From: Isoetes taiwanensis
Taxonomy: Eukaryota > Streptophyta > Lycopodiopsida > Isoetales > Isoetaceae
Direction of reading: 5' to 3'
DNA length: 64,000 bases
NCBI GenBank assembly: GCA_021234155.1
Contig: JAJEKV010000144.1
Location: forward strand, 1,364,001-1,428,000
Shown: piece after piece, positions 35,511 through 46,432 of the stretch
Position numbering within the stretch: the first letter of the stretch is position 1
How the letters are laid out: each line of letters begins with the position of its first letter
Translations under genes and position numbers: made by a program
Notes under the pieces: model-generated
What the model was told of the DNA's origin: nothing
The model's database searches: none
What the model saw: only the letters and a program-made list of their open reading frames with translations

Positions 35511-37508
35511 CTGCCTTGTTCAACAAGGCATTACAGGAAGGCTTCCCGATGCAATGGACCAATAGCGAGTTGTTCCCATCTATAAGGCGGGTGACCCGCT
35601 TTGCCCGGCCAATTACCGAACAATCATGGTCGGGCGGTGTTTGCAAAATTGCTTCTTTGGGATTCTCGAAAGCGGCGGTTGGACGGGGCGGGGCAGGTGA
35701 GAATAGATACCCTCACCCCAGCGGATTCAGACCCGACACTCAACCATTGACCACATCTTCACATTCGCGAAGCTCGGTTGAAGACAAAGGAACCGCCGAT
35801 CTATATTGTTGCTTCGTGGATTTTGCAAAGGCATTTGACAATCGCCTCGGGAAAACTATGGGCAAGATTACGGTACCGGGGTTCCTGTGAGATTTGCAAA
35901 TGCGATTAAGGCGTGCTTTATGAAAGATGCTCGGTCGGTTGCAGCCGACAAGCCAACCATTTGATAGTAGTATCGGGGTTAGCGGGGATGCCCTCTCTCC
36001 CCAACATTGTTTGGGCTTTACATTGATCAATTGGAGCCGGGCTTGCGATAATGGGGGCTGACGGGGCTCACCTTCTCTACCGGATCATCAAGCGGTTAAT
36101 ATATCGCGATGATGTGGACCTCCTAGCTTACACACCAGCCGGACATGCAACGACATCTCGATGCCACCGACACATTTTGTCAAAATCGATATGCACGTCA
36201 ACTTGGCCAAGACTAAGGTGGTTTTCATATCACCTTCCGCATGCGGTAGGATCCCTCCTTCCGTTATCAGGGGCGTAATGTGGAAGTAGCATCCACATAC
36301 AAATATTTGGGAGTGGAGTTTCCGCCTACTATGCACCGGACACATCCATACGGCTCGAAGTTACTTGCTGGCTGGAAAGCACTATATGCAATGCAAAACA
36401 ATAGTCATAGAGCGATATGTATGATTGGACCCATCGATCACACCTGCTCAAAGTCTTAGTGGAGCCCCGTCCTTTATATCTGGGGTTGAAGTATGGGGCC
36501 CAGAGGTATCCCTCGCTACTTGGAATGACTTGGAGCAAAAGTAAAAGCCTTCTTGGTACGAAAGCACTAGGGGTGAAGTCCACAGTCCCATATCAAATTC
36601 TCCTACTGCAGGGAAGCAGATTCTTGCCTCTTCGTGAGGGCGGCCCTTGATCGCCACATTGTCTATTTCCGTAAGGTGGTCAACATGGACGATGCTCGCC
36701 TCCCAAAAACTAGCTTATATCATGGCAATGGGGCCACAACGCCTCAAGGCATGCCGGGAGGGAAAAGAGAGCTCAATGGATGGCTAGATGGAATGTGCAG
36801 AGCAATGTGCATACATGTGCAAACAGAGGCGGTCGCCATAGCTTGAGGCAATATCTTGACGCTTGCTTCATCAGCAAGCTTTGGGATGCCAGCCCTTGAA
36901 CAGTCAAGACAAAGACACTACCAAATACCACATAAATCCCACATTGAACGAGGCCCACAATGCTACCTGCGCACCCACTTGCCCATGAAAAAGACGCACT
37001 CATTGCCTCCATTCGCATGAGGGGCACATCATCTTCGAATTGAGACAGCAGATGGATTGGTGAGCCACGTCAAGACGAGCTCTCTCAATGTCGCCAAATG
37101 GGAGTCATTGAGGATGAATCTCATACCCTTCAAAGTTGCCCAAAGATATGATCAAATCCGGACGCTTATGCCGAAGTTGGTCGGGCCTGGCCAGCCGCTA
37201 CATGTGACATTGAGCACGGCATCCGTGACGGATGCTAGGATCATACCTTCGAGAGGTCATGGACATGCGAGATCAGCTATGTCCCTGCACGCACTTGACA
37301 TGTACATACACATTTATTTCATGATGATGTATACTTGTATAGCTTTTGACAAAGATCCTTATTATCGCCCCGGTTTTCCTTCAAACCCTTCCGGGCGGGG
37401 TTTTTAACCCTGACAAGAATAAGTTTGTCAAGGCCCTTCCCGGGTCCCATAGGCCGATTGCTCTCAGTGGACGATAAAAAAACTATTCTATTCTATTCTA
37501 TTCTATTC
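35511..37508 (+). mobile_element. Degenerate LINE inserted in the previous LINE, tail (CTATT)n
   Basis: The plus strand carries a heavily frameshifted RT: ALFNKALQEGFPMQW (about 35520), CFVDFAKAFD (about 35815), a GCPLSP equivalent near 35985 and YRDDVDLLA (about 36100), where the usual ADD has become RDD. The 3' end has GGTCCCATAGGCC (37442-37454) and GTGGACGATAAA, then five to six CTATT units. The 5' end is truncated within RT. A TTCTC/TCTC overlap at the two junctions may be the target-site duplication. Confidence 0.75.
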
Positions 37509-39999
37509 TCAAAAACATTTTTTGAACTGCCTCAATTTGTTGCCACATGTGCTTGGAGATATCCGGTCCCCAAATAGGGACACCATAAAGAGCCACAGTT
37601 TGGACCAATGTTTTAAACAGTATTCTTTTCAGTCCCCAATCAACGAGAGAGGCCCTATTACATCTTGATAGCATGCTAAACAATGCTGCCTTTCCTCTGG
37701 ATGTTCTTCTATTCACACAATTTTTCCAACTATAGTTGGATGTGATATCTATTCCGAGATATTTATAACTTTCTACAATTTCCATTACTTGTCCTCTGTA
37801 TATAAAGTCTGGTCTGCTCCTTGTTCCGAAAATCATTATTTTTGACTTGGACAGATTTACATTCATATGTTTTGCTTCACAAAAAACATCCAAACTGTTT
37901 AAATGCTCCTGCAACGCTTTTGGTTTGCTCGCTAGCAAAACCACGTCATCTGCATAAAGAAGCAATTGAACCACACTTGTGCCCAATTTGGTGCCTGCCA
38001 ATGATTTTTCTCTTAACCAGCTATCCAGTTCATCTATGAAGATCCCAAACAGGGTCGGGGACAATGGGCAGCCTTGACGCACACCCACTGTGCTTTTAAT
38101 CAGAGTGTCACATTCCAATGAAACCCGAATTAAGACTTCAGCATATAATTGAGATACTGCCTCTCTTATTTCCTGTGGCACTCCCAGCTGGATCATTCTG
38201 TTACTTAACTCTTTGCGCGGAACCGTGTCAAATGCTTTTGTGAAATCTATGTATGCTACATAGAGTGCTGCATTTGGATTTTTTGCATTTTCTATCAGGG
38301 TTCTAAGAGTAAGCACATGATCGAGGGTATTATGATTCCCCCTAAAGCCCGCCTGATATGGTGATCTCACGTTTGCTTGCTCCGCCCATGCACTCAACTT
38401 GCTTTCCAAGAGACTGCCAAGTAATTTTGTGAACACACTGCCAATCAAAATTGTTCTGTAGTTACAGACTTCTGTTTTATCCCCTCCCTTGTGAATTGGG
38501 TGGACACGATTGATTCTCCAATTCTCTGGCATTCCCTGTATGAGGCTCTGATTTAACAGACCTGTTAGAATAGATAGCATGTTTTCACCTCCCCATTTGA
38601 AAAGCTCCACGCATAATTTGTCTGCATCATGTGCTTTGTTATTTGCAAGTTTGGACAGGCAATTTTGGACCTCTGTTTCTGAGAAAAGATCTGTGGTTGG
38701 CGCTATTTTTGGCATGCAAGTTGCACCTCCCTTTTCATAAAGGGACTTAACTAAATTAGTCAAGTTGCCCAAATCCAGCCTTGCGTGGTCTGTTTTTAGC
38801 TTCAACGTGTCCCAAAAGCTTTTGGGATATTTCATCAACTTTTCACTGAGTTGTTGTTGCCTTTGCTCATAGTACGTCCTTTTTTTGGTCCTGATCAAAT
38901 GTCTGTACCATTTTGGTTTGCTTATACAGTTCTGTGGCAGATGGCTTCTCGCTTCTTGGCATTCAACATCCCACCAGGAGTTGCAAGGCCTGCCTGATTT
39001 ATATTTCTTGGTGACTCCGAAAATCATTTTCGCAGTGGCTAGTATGATTTCTTGGAATTGTTGTGCTTCCTCTTCAAAAATCCCAGACCATGAGGCACTT
39101 GCCAGCGCTTCTTCTACTTTTGTTTTATATTCTTCATTGAGCTCATAATTCACCTTAACCCTTGGATGGAATTCTGGGGGCAATTCCCCTGAATTTGTCT
39201 TGACTTTCAATACCATATGTAATGGAGTATGATCCGACTCTGGCAGTTTGGAGCCTATGTGAAAATCTGCTATTAATTCCTTCTCTCTTGTGATGAGATA
39301 ATCAATTGTACTGGCCCCTGCATGATTCCAGTAAGTGAGCTTTCCAGATTGTGGAAAATCTCTTACCCCGTTCATAATTTTGAGCTTACATACTGTACAT
39401 AATTCAAGTAACCGTTTTCCCATCTCATTTGATATGACATCATCTGATACCCTGCTGTACATTGGATCCTCAATCTCATCTAAGTAAATATTTGCAAGAT
39501 CATCATAGACTTTTGCTTGCTGACATCCGGTACGGCCATTAAAATCACCTGTTATAATTATCTTACCTAGAGCTGAGTACTCCAGGATATCTGAGCAGAG
39601 ATTACCATAAGGATTTTCTTTGTCAAGACCTTGCTGGCTGTATGTTTTGGAGTTTTCAGGGGCAAAATAGCATACTGCGAAATACACATTTAGATGTGCG
39701 TTCTCCTTTACCTGTAACCAAATATATTGGTTGTTTGCATCAGATTTTAGCAAATGTATCTCATGCTTTATATCCACACGTTTATATGCTGCAACTCCCC
39801 CAAAACCTCTTCCTGCTCCTGTCATTTTCTCATTCCATACTTGGCCAAGAAGCTCAAACCCAGGTATGTCCGGTGGAAGGCGAGATTGGTGTGTCCAGGT
39901 TTCTGTGAAGCATAATATGTCCTGGTTCTTCCAAGTTCCCAGTGTGGCATCTATCTTTGCTTGAGTGAGTCCATGTGCATTCCATAGACTGATTCTCAA
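37498..39999 (-). pseudogene. LINE ORF2: endonuclease + reverse transcriptase (interrupted at its C-terminus)
   Basis: The frame runs straight on from ORF1's TAG through four codons to a TTG at 39999. The first ATG is 58 codons further on, after the essential LWNAHG and FTETW. Endonuclease motifs: N in LWNAHG, E in FTETW, GDFNGRTG, SDHTPLH. RT motifs: NYRTILIGSVFTKLLGS, AYIDFTKAFDTVPR, GVRQGCPLSPTLFG, LLLYADDVVLLA. All catalytic residues are present, without stops over more than 820 codons, so the element was probably active recently. Coding is cut at about 37510 by the (CTATT)n end of the inner LINE. Confidence 0.9.
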
Positions 40000-40011
40000 G
40001 GCCCCTGCTTC

Positions 40012-40770
40012 CTATTTATGCTTCTTGTTCGTGACTACTGCCCGACCTCCATGATCTAGGTAAGCCACGAATCCTGATTCCCTTGCTGCCTTCACTTTTG
40101 CCCATTCCTTCTTTCTAGAATCCAATTGGCCCGGGGTTAAATCTAGGTCCAACCAGATTTTTTCTCCCTTAAGTGCACTTCTATTATGAAGCACACGATC
40201 TCTTGCTTCTTTTGTTTGAAATCTGACCAGGATAGGACGAGTATGAGTACCTGGCTTGCCCAATCTTCTTGAATTCACATGAAGAGGATCATGCAGATGC
40301 ATTGTTTCGGAGAAGAATCGCCTCACTGTTTCTGCAATTTCTTCTCCGTCTATCTCAGGAAGGCCCGAGATCTTCAGATTCTTTGCTCTGGACTCTTGAT
40401 CTAACTGCTCCGACGATACCTCTGCATGATGTATCTTCATTTGCTCTTTTGTGGTTTCTGCCATCAGTGCTGCTAATTTATTCTCCAAAGCTATTATCTG
40501 CGCCCTAAAATCTGTGGAAGGTTTCTGCAAATTTGTGGATAACTCCTCATTCTGGTTTTTCAAACTTGTGTTTTGAGCCACCAGTTCGTCTAGGGTTCCA
40601 CGCATTCCTTCAACCTCGGATCTCAGATTTAGAATTTCTGTTTTTAATTCATGCATCACTGCCAACAAATTGGCAGTGTCTCCTTCGTATTCGGCTTCAT
40701 AGCCTTTTTTTCCCTTTCGGGGGCATCCCCCTGATACGAATTCGCTCAGGAAGGCACAACCGCTCAACAC
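40012..40770 (-). CDS. LINE ORF1 protein: coiled coil + RRM-like domain
   Basis: The frame is open from 40770, but the first ATG is at 40656, giving 214 residues from MHELKTEILNLRSEVEG. About 90 residues of coiled coil are followed by a predicted nucleic-acid-binding domain (AKNLKISGLPEIDGEEIAE, then RPILVRFQTKEARDRVLHNR) and a basic C-terminal domain. This matches L1-type ORF1 proteins, which trimerise and coat element RNA. The frame ends at a single TAG (40012-40014). The next codons continue in the same frame into ORF2. Confidence 0.85.
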   Translation of the reverse strand: MLSGCAFLSEFVSGGCPRKGKKGYEAEYEGDTANLLAVMHELKTEILNLRSEVEGMRGTLDELVAQNTSLKNQNEELSTNLQKPSTDFRAQIIALENKLAALMAETTKEQMKIHHAEVSSEQLDQESRAKNLKISGLPEIDGEEIAETVRRFFSETMHLHDPLHVNSRRLGKPGTHTRPILVRFQTKEARDRVLHNRSALKGEKIWLDLDLTPGQLDSRKKEWAKVKAARESGFVAYLDHGGRAVVTNKKHK

Positions 40771-41868
40771 AACCGCTCAATCCACCGCTCAATATTATTA
40801 ACACTGGCTATTTGTTGACTTACATCCTGCTCCAAACACCTCCCCTCTTATGAGGAATTTAATCATGGCTTGGAATAAAATCCACCCTGTGCTTCAGAGA
40901 AATAAATTTTCAGATGCTACTATGAGCACTAATTTGTTTTGGTCTCCAATTTTTTCTGATCATAATTCTAAAGTCATGGCCATAAAACATCCTAAAATCT
41001 ATAGTAAATGGTCCAGCATAGGAATTACTTCTATCAGAGATCTTTATAAGAATAACAATTCTATCATATCCTGGACTGCTCTGAAATCTGTTCTTAAAGG
41101 TACTTCCAGTGATAAGAAGATCTATGCTCACTTCAAGGCAATTTTGGCCCCATTCAATAATTTCAATGATTTCAATAAATCTACAGGTTGCTCTATAAAT
41201 GGTAAGCTGGCATACAGGATATTTACAACTTGATAAATATAGTGGATACTCCAGTAAAAGCTAGTGAGAAATGGAATTTAAATCAAGCTCATGCCCTCTC
41301 TGTATTTGGAAATATCTGGAATTCTTACTGCTCTCCAAAGATTTGCTTCTTCATTTGGCTGATAGCTCAAAAAAGCCTCATGAATTTGGTCTCTCTATCC
41401 CAAAGATGTATTATTGCCACTGTTTGTCACTCTGGTTGCCTTCAGGACGAGACATTAGAACATATTTTCCTTTGTCCAAAGTTGAGACCATTCTGGACAT
41501 GGTTCTTCCACAAACTTGGTTCTCATCTCAAAAACAGGAATCTCAATTCTATTATTGATTTTCTACAACAGGGAGACATCCTGGCTAATGCTCTTGTTCA
41601 TACTGCCTTATGGAATATCTGGAAATCTAGAAATAGAATCCTTTATTCTTCTAAATCTTTATCTATTTTCTGGATTAAAATGTATTTTCAGTTTGACATT
41701 GAGTCTATTGCGACTTGTCATAAGAGGAAATTTGGAGTCAAATACAACACCAGATGGAATTCAATTGGGCTATTCAGGGGCCAGTTTGATTTATTTGTTT
41801 CTCAATTAAGTGTTATTGATTCTAATGCTCCATATTCTGATTGTGACAGAATATCTGATGTTTCTTAA

Positions 41869-42325
41869 AGGGGAGGGTACAACAAAATTGGACACAGATA
41901 TTGACAGCTATGAAATCTCCTTGCATCAGAGTCAGCCAGTTGGGAAAAAGTTAACCTTGAAAGAGTTGTGTGATATGACAGATGACTTCATTCAGGAAGT
42001 TGAGAGCTCAAGAAAAAGGGAAGCAATTTGGGCAGAGATTTACACGAGGGAATTCATGCAGATGCACCTCATGTTTGAATTCTTGTTCAACACTCATTTC
42101 AGTATGTCAGAGAGGCAGTTGGCTAAGTATAGGGAATTATATTACAGTCACAAGCTTCTCACATATTTGTATGGTACCTTGCTGCTGCTTATGGGGAAAG
42201 AAAGTTTGAGTACACTGCTTTCACAAAATGACTGTGGCAAAAACAGATATTCACATGGATCTACAGCTTATTTCTACAAACACTATAACGAGTGGTTTGA
42301 AGAAAATCTTAACAGCCATAATTAA
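41869..42325 (+). pseudogene. Unexplained ORF in the L1 3' region
   Basis: After the L1 zinc finger, a different frame stays open to 42325 (from about 41810, 171 codons). It is helix-rich and mixed-charge: LTLKELCDMTDDFIQEVESS, REFMQMHLMFEFLFNTHFSM, LAKYRELYYSHKLLTYLYG. I recognise no RNase H or other domain. It may be a diverged L1 C-terminal domain or captured host sequence carried by the element. Confidence 0.4.
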
Positions 42326-42746
42326 TTCCATTTTCCCACAATGCATATTTCCAAGTTGCCCTCCACATCCCCAACTCTGTCCAACAGTAGAGATCACTCT
42401 CATGACTTTCATGATTCAGATTTGAGGATCATGTTTAGTATTTTGGTTTGCTTTTGCAGGAACTAGAGGATCTCAATTTTGAAGAACATCTCTTTGCTCA
42501 GATATTGTAGAATTGGAAATCATTTTCTCCTCTTAGTCTAAAAAGTTATGATATTATATTGACATACTCGGTAAAAAATGTTTCAAACTTGATGCCTATT
42601 TTGTTTTCATATTTGATGCTCAATCCATATGAGTGTCCCTTTTTTCTCCATTACCCTGCTTCTTAGCAGTTTGGTATTTGGATTGTATGGCTTTTTCTAA
42701 TTAATGAAAAAAATCTACCCTTACTCTAAAAAAAAAAAGTGTTCTT

Positions 42747-42872
42747 CCAATGAGTTAGAGTATACAAGTATATCATCCAAAAATACTTCAACCGATACTC
42801 GGTTCATTAATCTCATGAACGTAGCCGGCGCATTGGTGAGACCAAATGGCATGACTAAGAATGTGACGTTCC
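42747..42872 (-). mobile_element. Ty3/gypsy RT palm, upstream piece of the split element
   Basis: The minus strand reads [20 protein letters not shown] and then [16 protein letters not shown], the palm motifs that precede the piece at 25437-27087. The active-site box is LDD-type (FLDD). The sequence leaves homology near 42873. A missing base at the joint with the other piece shows decay. Confidence 0.9.
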
Positions 42873-43194
42873 AGGTATTTATATGGTATACGTATGCATA
42901 CTATGACACGTCACTAGTTTAACTAGACCCCTAAGGGTCAATAGTGGGTAACTTGGGTTCACTTACAAAGGGATTTTATTAAAATCAGTGGATAAATAAC
43001 CTAATTATGCTAATTAGGTTATAATTAGTTAAATGGAACCAATAAGGAAGTGCCACCTGGCCCAAATAGATTGGCCAAATGGGACTTGCCAATTTGGGAG
43101 GAGAAATCGGGGTCCTACCCCCATTTCTGCCCCAAAATCGATTGGGGAAGAGTAAAGAAGGAGCAGCTACCAACGGTTGTGAACAGACATGAGG
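42873..43194. other. Non-coding stretch between gypsy RT and the palindrome
   Basis: It contains GTATACGTATGCATAC-like short palindromic sequence near 42883-42902 and CTAATTATGCTAATTAG (about 43001-43017). No coding signal or element end was identified. Confidence 0.4.
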
Positions 43195-45359
43195 AATGGA
43201 GGCTTTCCGTAATAATGGCTCTAGCCAAGAGACTGGTTAGTCCCTAGATAGCTTGTACTTCCGCTAACACTTCTTTGAATAGATGGGCTCTTTCACATGT
43301 TATTATGATGATGATGGATACTTGGATGGTCTTTATATTCTTTCTTTCTGCTCCCTCCGGTGTATTGGGAATAAGGGAATGGTAGAGACCTGAAAGCCTC
43401 TTAGAACTAGAGATGTTTTTAGCTAGACCCCTTAAAACCAAAAAAATGCGGCCTGTGCACAAGAGCCAACCTGGCTGTAGATGATATGTTGTGGTTCAGC
43501 ACCAAACAACAGACACAATTGGTGAAGTGGGTGTGGAGCCTTGTTGAGCATAGCTACTGGGGCTCCTACAGTGTGTTAGACTTATAGTCGGTCATTACGT
43601 GTGGGCCGGGTATGGGTCTGACACCTCCTGGATCACAGGATATGGCCTTTATGGACGTCCTCGGCTTTGCATAGATTTAGGGGGGTAAGTCGGGTACGGA
43701 TATGGGTGCTGCAGGTGTGGCAGGTATCCTCTAGCACATCCATGGAACCTTGTGATCCTGGAGGGGAAGCTTCTCCCATCGGACCGGGGAGATGTAACCC
43801 GGAGTAGTCCCATAGGGTGATTCCTTGGGATTTCATCTCTGGAGGGCTACAAGCACGTCATAGCATGTTTCAGCCTATATGCAAAGTGTGCACAGGAGGG
43901 GCGGATGGAGTGGACTACCCTAGCCATTGTCTTATGCCAGCCAACGCCATGTTATACTTCTGTCTGCTGATATCTTGAGGAGGTGACCGTCAGTTGACCC
44001 CATGGAGTCTGAGTCCTGGGTAGCGCCCTTGTCATGGTGTGTTGCTGATGTTATTTATGGTTGTATGGTCTTTCCACTGATGATGATGGATGGGCTACCC
44101 TTCGTGGTGGCATATTATTTCAGCATGACTGTTGTATGCTAACATGTATGTACGCTTCCGCTGTATAGGATTCCCATAGAGGACGCGGGACGATCGTATA
44201 GATACGGAGAAAAATTCTTGTATCTATACGATCATATAGATACGGGAACTCCCCTCCCGTGGCGACTACATGGTAGGGTCCTCCGTCATACTCCGACCCC
44301 TCGGGGTGGCCAAGTATCCGGGCGAGGAACACGGAGGTGTCATTCGTCCCACGTACTCTATGGGAATCCTATATAGCGGAAGCGTACATACATGTTAGCA
44401 TACAACAATCATGCTGAAATAATATGCCACCACGAAGGGTGCCCCATCCATCATCATCAATGGAAAGACAATACAACCATAAATAACATGAGCAACACAC
44501 CATGACAAGGGCGCTACCCGGGGCTCAGACTCCATGGGATCAACTGACGGTCAGGGCCTCAAGATATCAGCAGACAGAAGTATAACATGGCGTTGGCTGG
44601 CATAAGACAATGGCTAGGGTAGTCCACTCCATCCGCCCCTCCTGTGCACACTTTGCATATAGGCTGAAACATGCTATGACGTGCTTGTAGCCCTCCGGAG
44701 ACGCAATCCAAAGGAATCACCCTATGAGACTACTCCAGGATACATCTCCCCAGTCTGATGAGACAGGTCAGAGAAGCTTTCTCTCCCGGATCACAACGGT
44801 TCCATGGGTGTGCTAGAGGATACCTGCCACACCTGCAGCACCCGTATCCGTACCCGACTTACCCTCCTAAATCTATGCAAAGCCGAGGACGTCCATAAAG
44901 GCCATATCCTGCGACCCAGAAGGTGTCAGACCCATACCCAGCCCACACATAATGACCAACTATAAGTCTAACACACTGTAGGAGCCCCAGTAGCCATGCT
45001 CAGCAAGGCTCCACACCCACTTCACCAATTGTGTCTGTTGTTTGGTGCTGAACCACATCATAGCATCTACAGCCAGGTTGGCTCTTGTGCACATGCCGCA
45101 TTTATTTGGTTTTAAGGGAGGGAGGCATCATCTCTAGTTCTAAGAGGCTTTCAGGTCTCTACCCTTTCCTTATTCCCAATACACGGAGGGAGCAGAAAGA
45201 AAGAATATAAACACCATCCAAGTATCCATCATCATCATAATAACATATGAAAGAGAATTTAACCATTCCATCCATTCAAAGAAGTGTTAGCGGCAGTACA
45301 AGTTATCTAATGACTAACAAGTCTCTTGGCTAGAGCCATTATCATGGAAAGCCTCCATT
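43195..45359. repeat. 2.2-kb imperfect palindrome (arms ~990 bp, spacer ~176 bp)
   Basis: 43195-44180 pairs with 44357-45359. The outermost bases are AATGGAGGCTTTCC and its complement, the innermost TTCCCATAGA and its complement. Arms are roughly 90% or more alike by eye, with indels. The spacer holds a second perfect 14-bp inverted repeat (44192-44205 and 44220-44233) and a third partial copy. No long ORF is supported. It may be a fold-back element or an inverted pair of LTR-like sequences. Confidence 0.9.
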
Positions 45360-46432
45360 GCAAGCAACATAACAGAAGAGGGTATGGAGGAAAGCACTAT
45401 GCAATATACACAAGAAAGTAAAGAGGATGACCCTTTTGGAGCGGCCCTTCTCTCAGATGAAGATAAAGAGGCAATTAAAGCTAAGGCCAAAGCACTGGAG
45501 TCCGATGAGGAAGATTTTCAGTTTACTTTGAACAATAGCCTGTTGTTCCCTATTATTCCAGAAAGGAGGTGTTTTGTGCAATCATGGCATATGGCACACA
45601 AAGAATTATGGAGCACTGGCCCCCATTAGCAAAGAAGTATGGATCACACTTGGTGACATCACACCGGCCCGATTAATGGCCACAAAAACGCAGCTTGTAA
45701 AAAAAATGGAGAAATTAGTCAAGAAAGATAAGATCAAGATTATGATCGATTGCCGGTTTTTGACAAAACATGCAACAAGGAACCTTTCATGTATCTCACC
45801 AAAAGAGCCATATGGCATATCCCACGGAAAAAGCGGGATGCATTCTATCTCAAAAAGTTATGGAAGACAATGTGCCCTTACCTGAAATGTGATTGAGAAA
45901 TGCCTCGGGAAACAATAAGGCTAGCGAGAGCCAAAGACAATGTTTGCAAGGAGAATATGACCTGGTTGGATCACGCGATCGGGCATATGTTCAACAACCT
46001 TGATTCCATATTTCCTAACGTGTCGTGTGTTTGTACAAGTGTATTCCTTGAAATATGCTCAAGACAACTTTTAAAAAGGCATTATGGCCTACCTCTCATA
46101 TTTAGAAGTAAGGAGTTCCCCGGTGGATATGGATCAGATTCTTGGCGATAGATCCATGGCATGATTTTATGATTACAATGCCAAAAAACAAGATGAACGA
46201 CATTTGTGAGAAGATTATTAAGCAAGTGTCATTTATGACGAATCCAAGGGCTGCAAACAATAAGCACAACAGATTCCTAAGAAGGTCAAATACCAGTATT
46301 GGAAGCAGTTCTCAAAGCAAAATGACACAACCGCCTCGGATTACAACTGCACCAGGTTCAAGTAATAGCAAATGTACTGAGAGTGGAAAAGACGTTGATG
46401 GAGGGCAAACACTCAGTTACAATGGCTAAAAG

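Larger units (their letters stand above)
34763..40790 (-). mobile_element. LINE on the minus strand (ORF1-UAG-ORF2), tail (AAT)n, split by another LINE
   Basis: AATATTATTA at 34753-34762 and 40791-40800 is a 10-bp target-site duplication. The 3' end on the minus strand is an (AAT)n tail (34763-34780), preceded by a GGTCT-CTCG-AGGCC hairpin (about 34800). The 5' end (40740-40790) has three TTGAGCGGT-like words. It encodes a coiled-coil ORF1 and an endonuclease-RT ORF2. Without the inner insertion the element is about 4.0 kb. The RT is clearly not of the plant L1 type in the surrounding element. Confidence 0.9.
30523..41868 (+). pseudogene. L1 ORF2 in three pieces: endonuclease, RT, zinc finger
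   Basis: Piece 1 (30523-31585) is an apurinic-type endonuclease: ISWNLRGIKG, LLQELKLPK, LAGDFNNTPAWD and ISDHQP carry the catalytic N, E, D-N and D-H positions. Piece 2 (33072-34752) is RT, with RPISLTNSSYKLCAKIIVNR, LDFKRAFD, GVRQACPLAP and the active-site box QYVDDTFAF; it has frameshifts and stops near 33400, 33850 and 34050. Piece 3 (40801-41868) is the C-terminal zinc-binding region (CLQDETLEHIFLCPKLRPFW). The reading frame is continuous across the 31586-33062 insertion once its TSD is discounted. RT damage makes the copy inactive. Confidence 0.85.
27088..42736 (+). mobile_element. Plant L1-type LINE, full length, with nested insertions
   Basis: AAGTGTTCTT precedes the element (27078-27087) and follows its short poly(A) (42737-42746), giving a 10-bp target-site duplication. 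The interrupted gypsy RT resumes right after it. Contents: about 825 bp of 5' UTR, a gag-like ORF1 (27913-about 28890 and onwards), ORF2 (endonuclease, RT, zinc finger), a further unexplained ORF, a 3' UTR and poly(A) at 42728-42738. Without the two insertions at 31586-33062 and 34763-40800, the element is about 8.1 kb. Confidence 0.9.

Noticed and set aside
36051-37407. Independent genes among the short ORFs of 36-37.4 kb
   Set aside because: They lie in a frameshifted LINE RT whose motifs (CFVDFAKAFD, RDDVDLLA) fall in alternating frames.
39997-39999. Methionine start for the LINE ORF2
   Set aside because: The codon is TTG on the minus strand. The first ATG lies 58 codons downstream, inside the endonuclease.
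40768-40770. ORF1 start at 40770
   Set aside because: The codon is GTG. The first ATG is at 40656 and starts right at the coiled coil.
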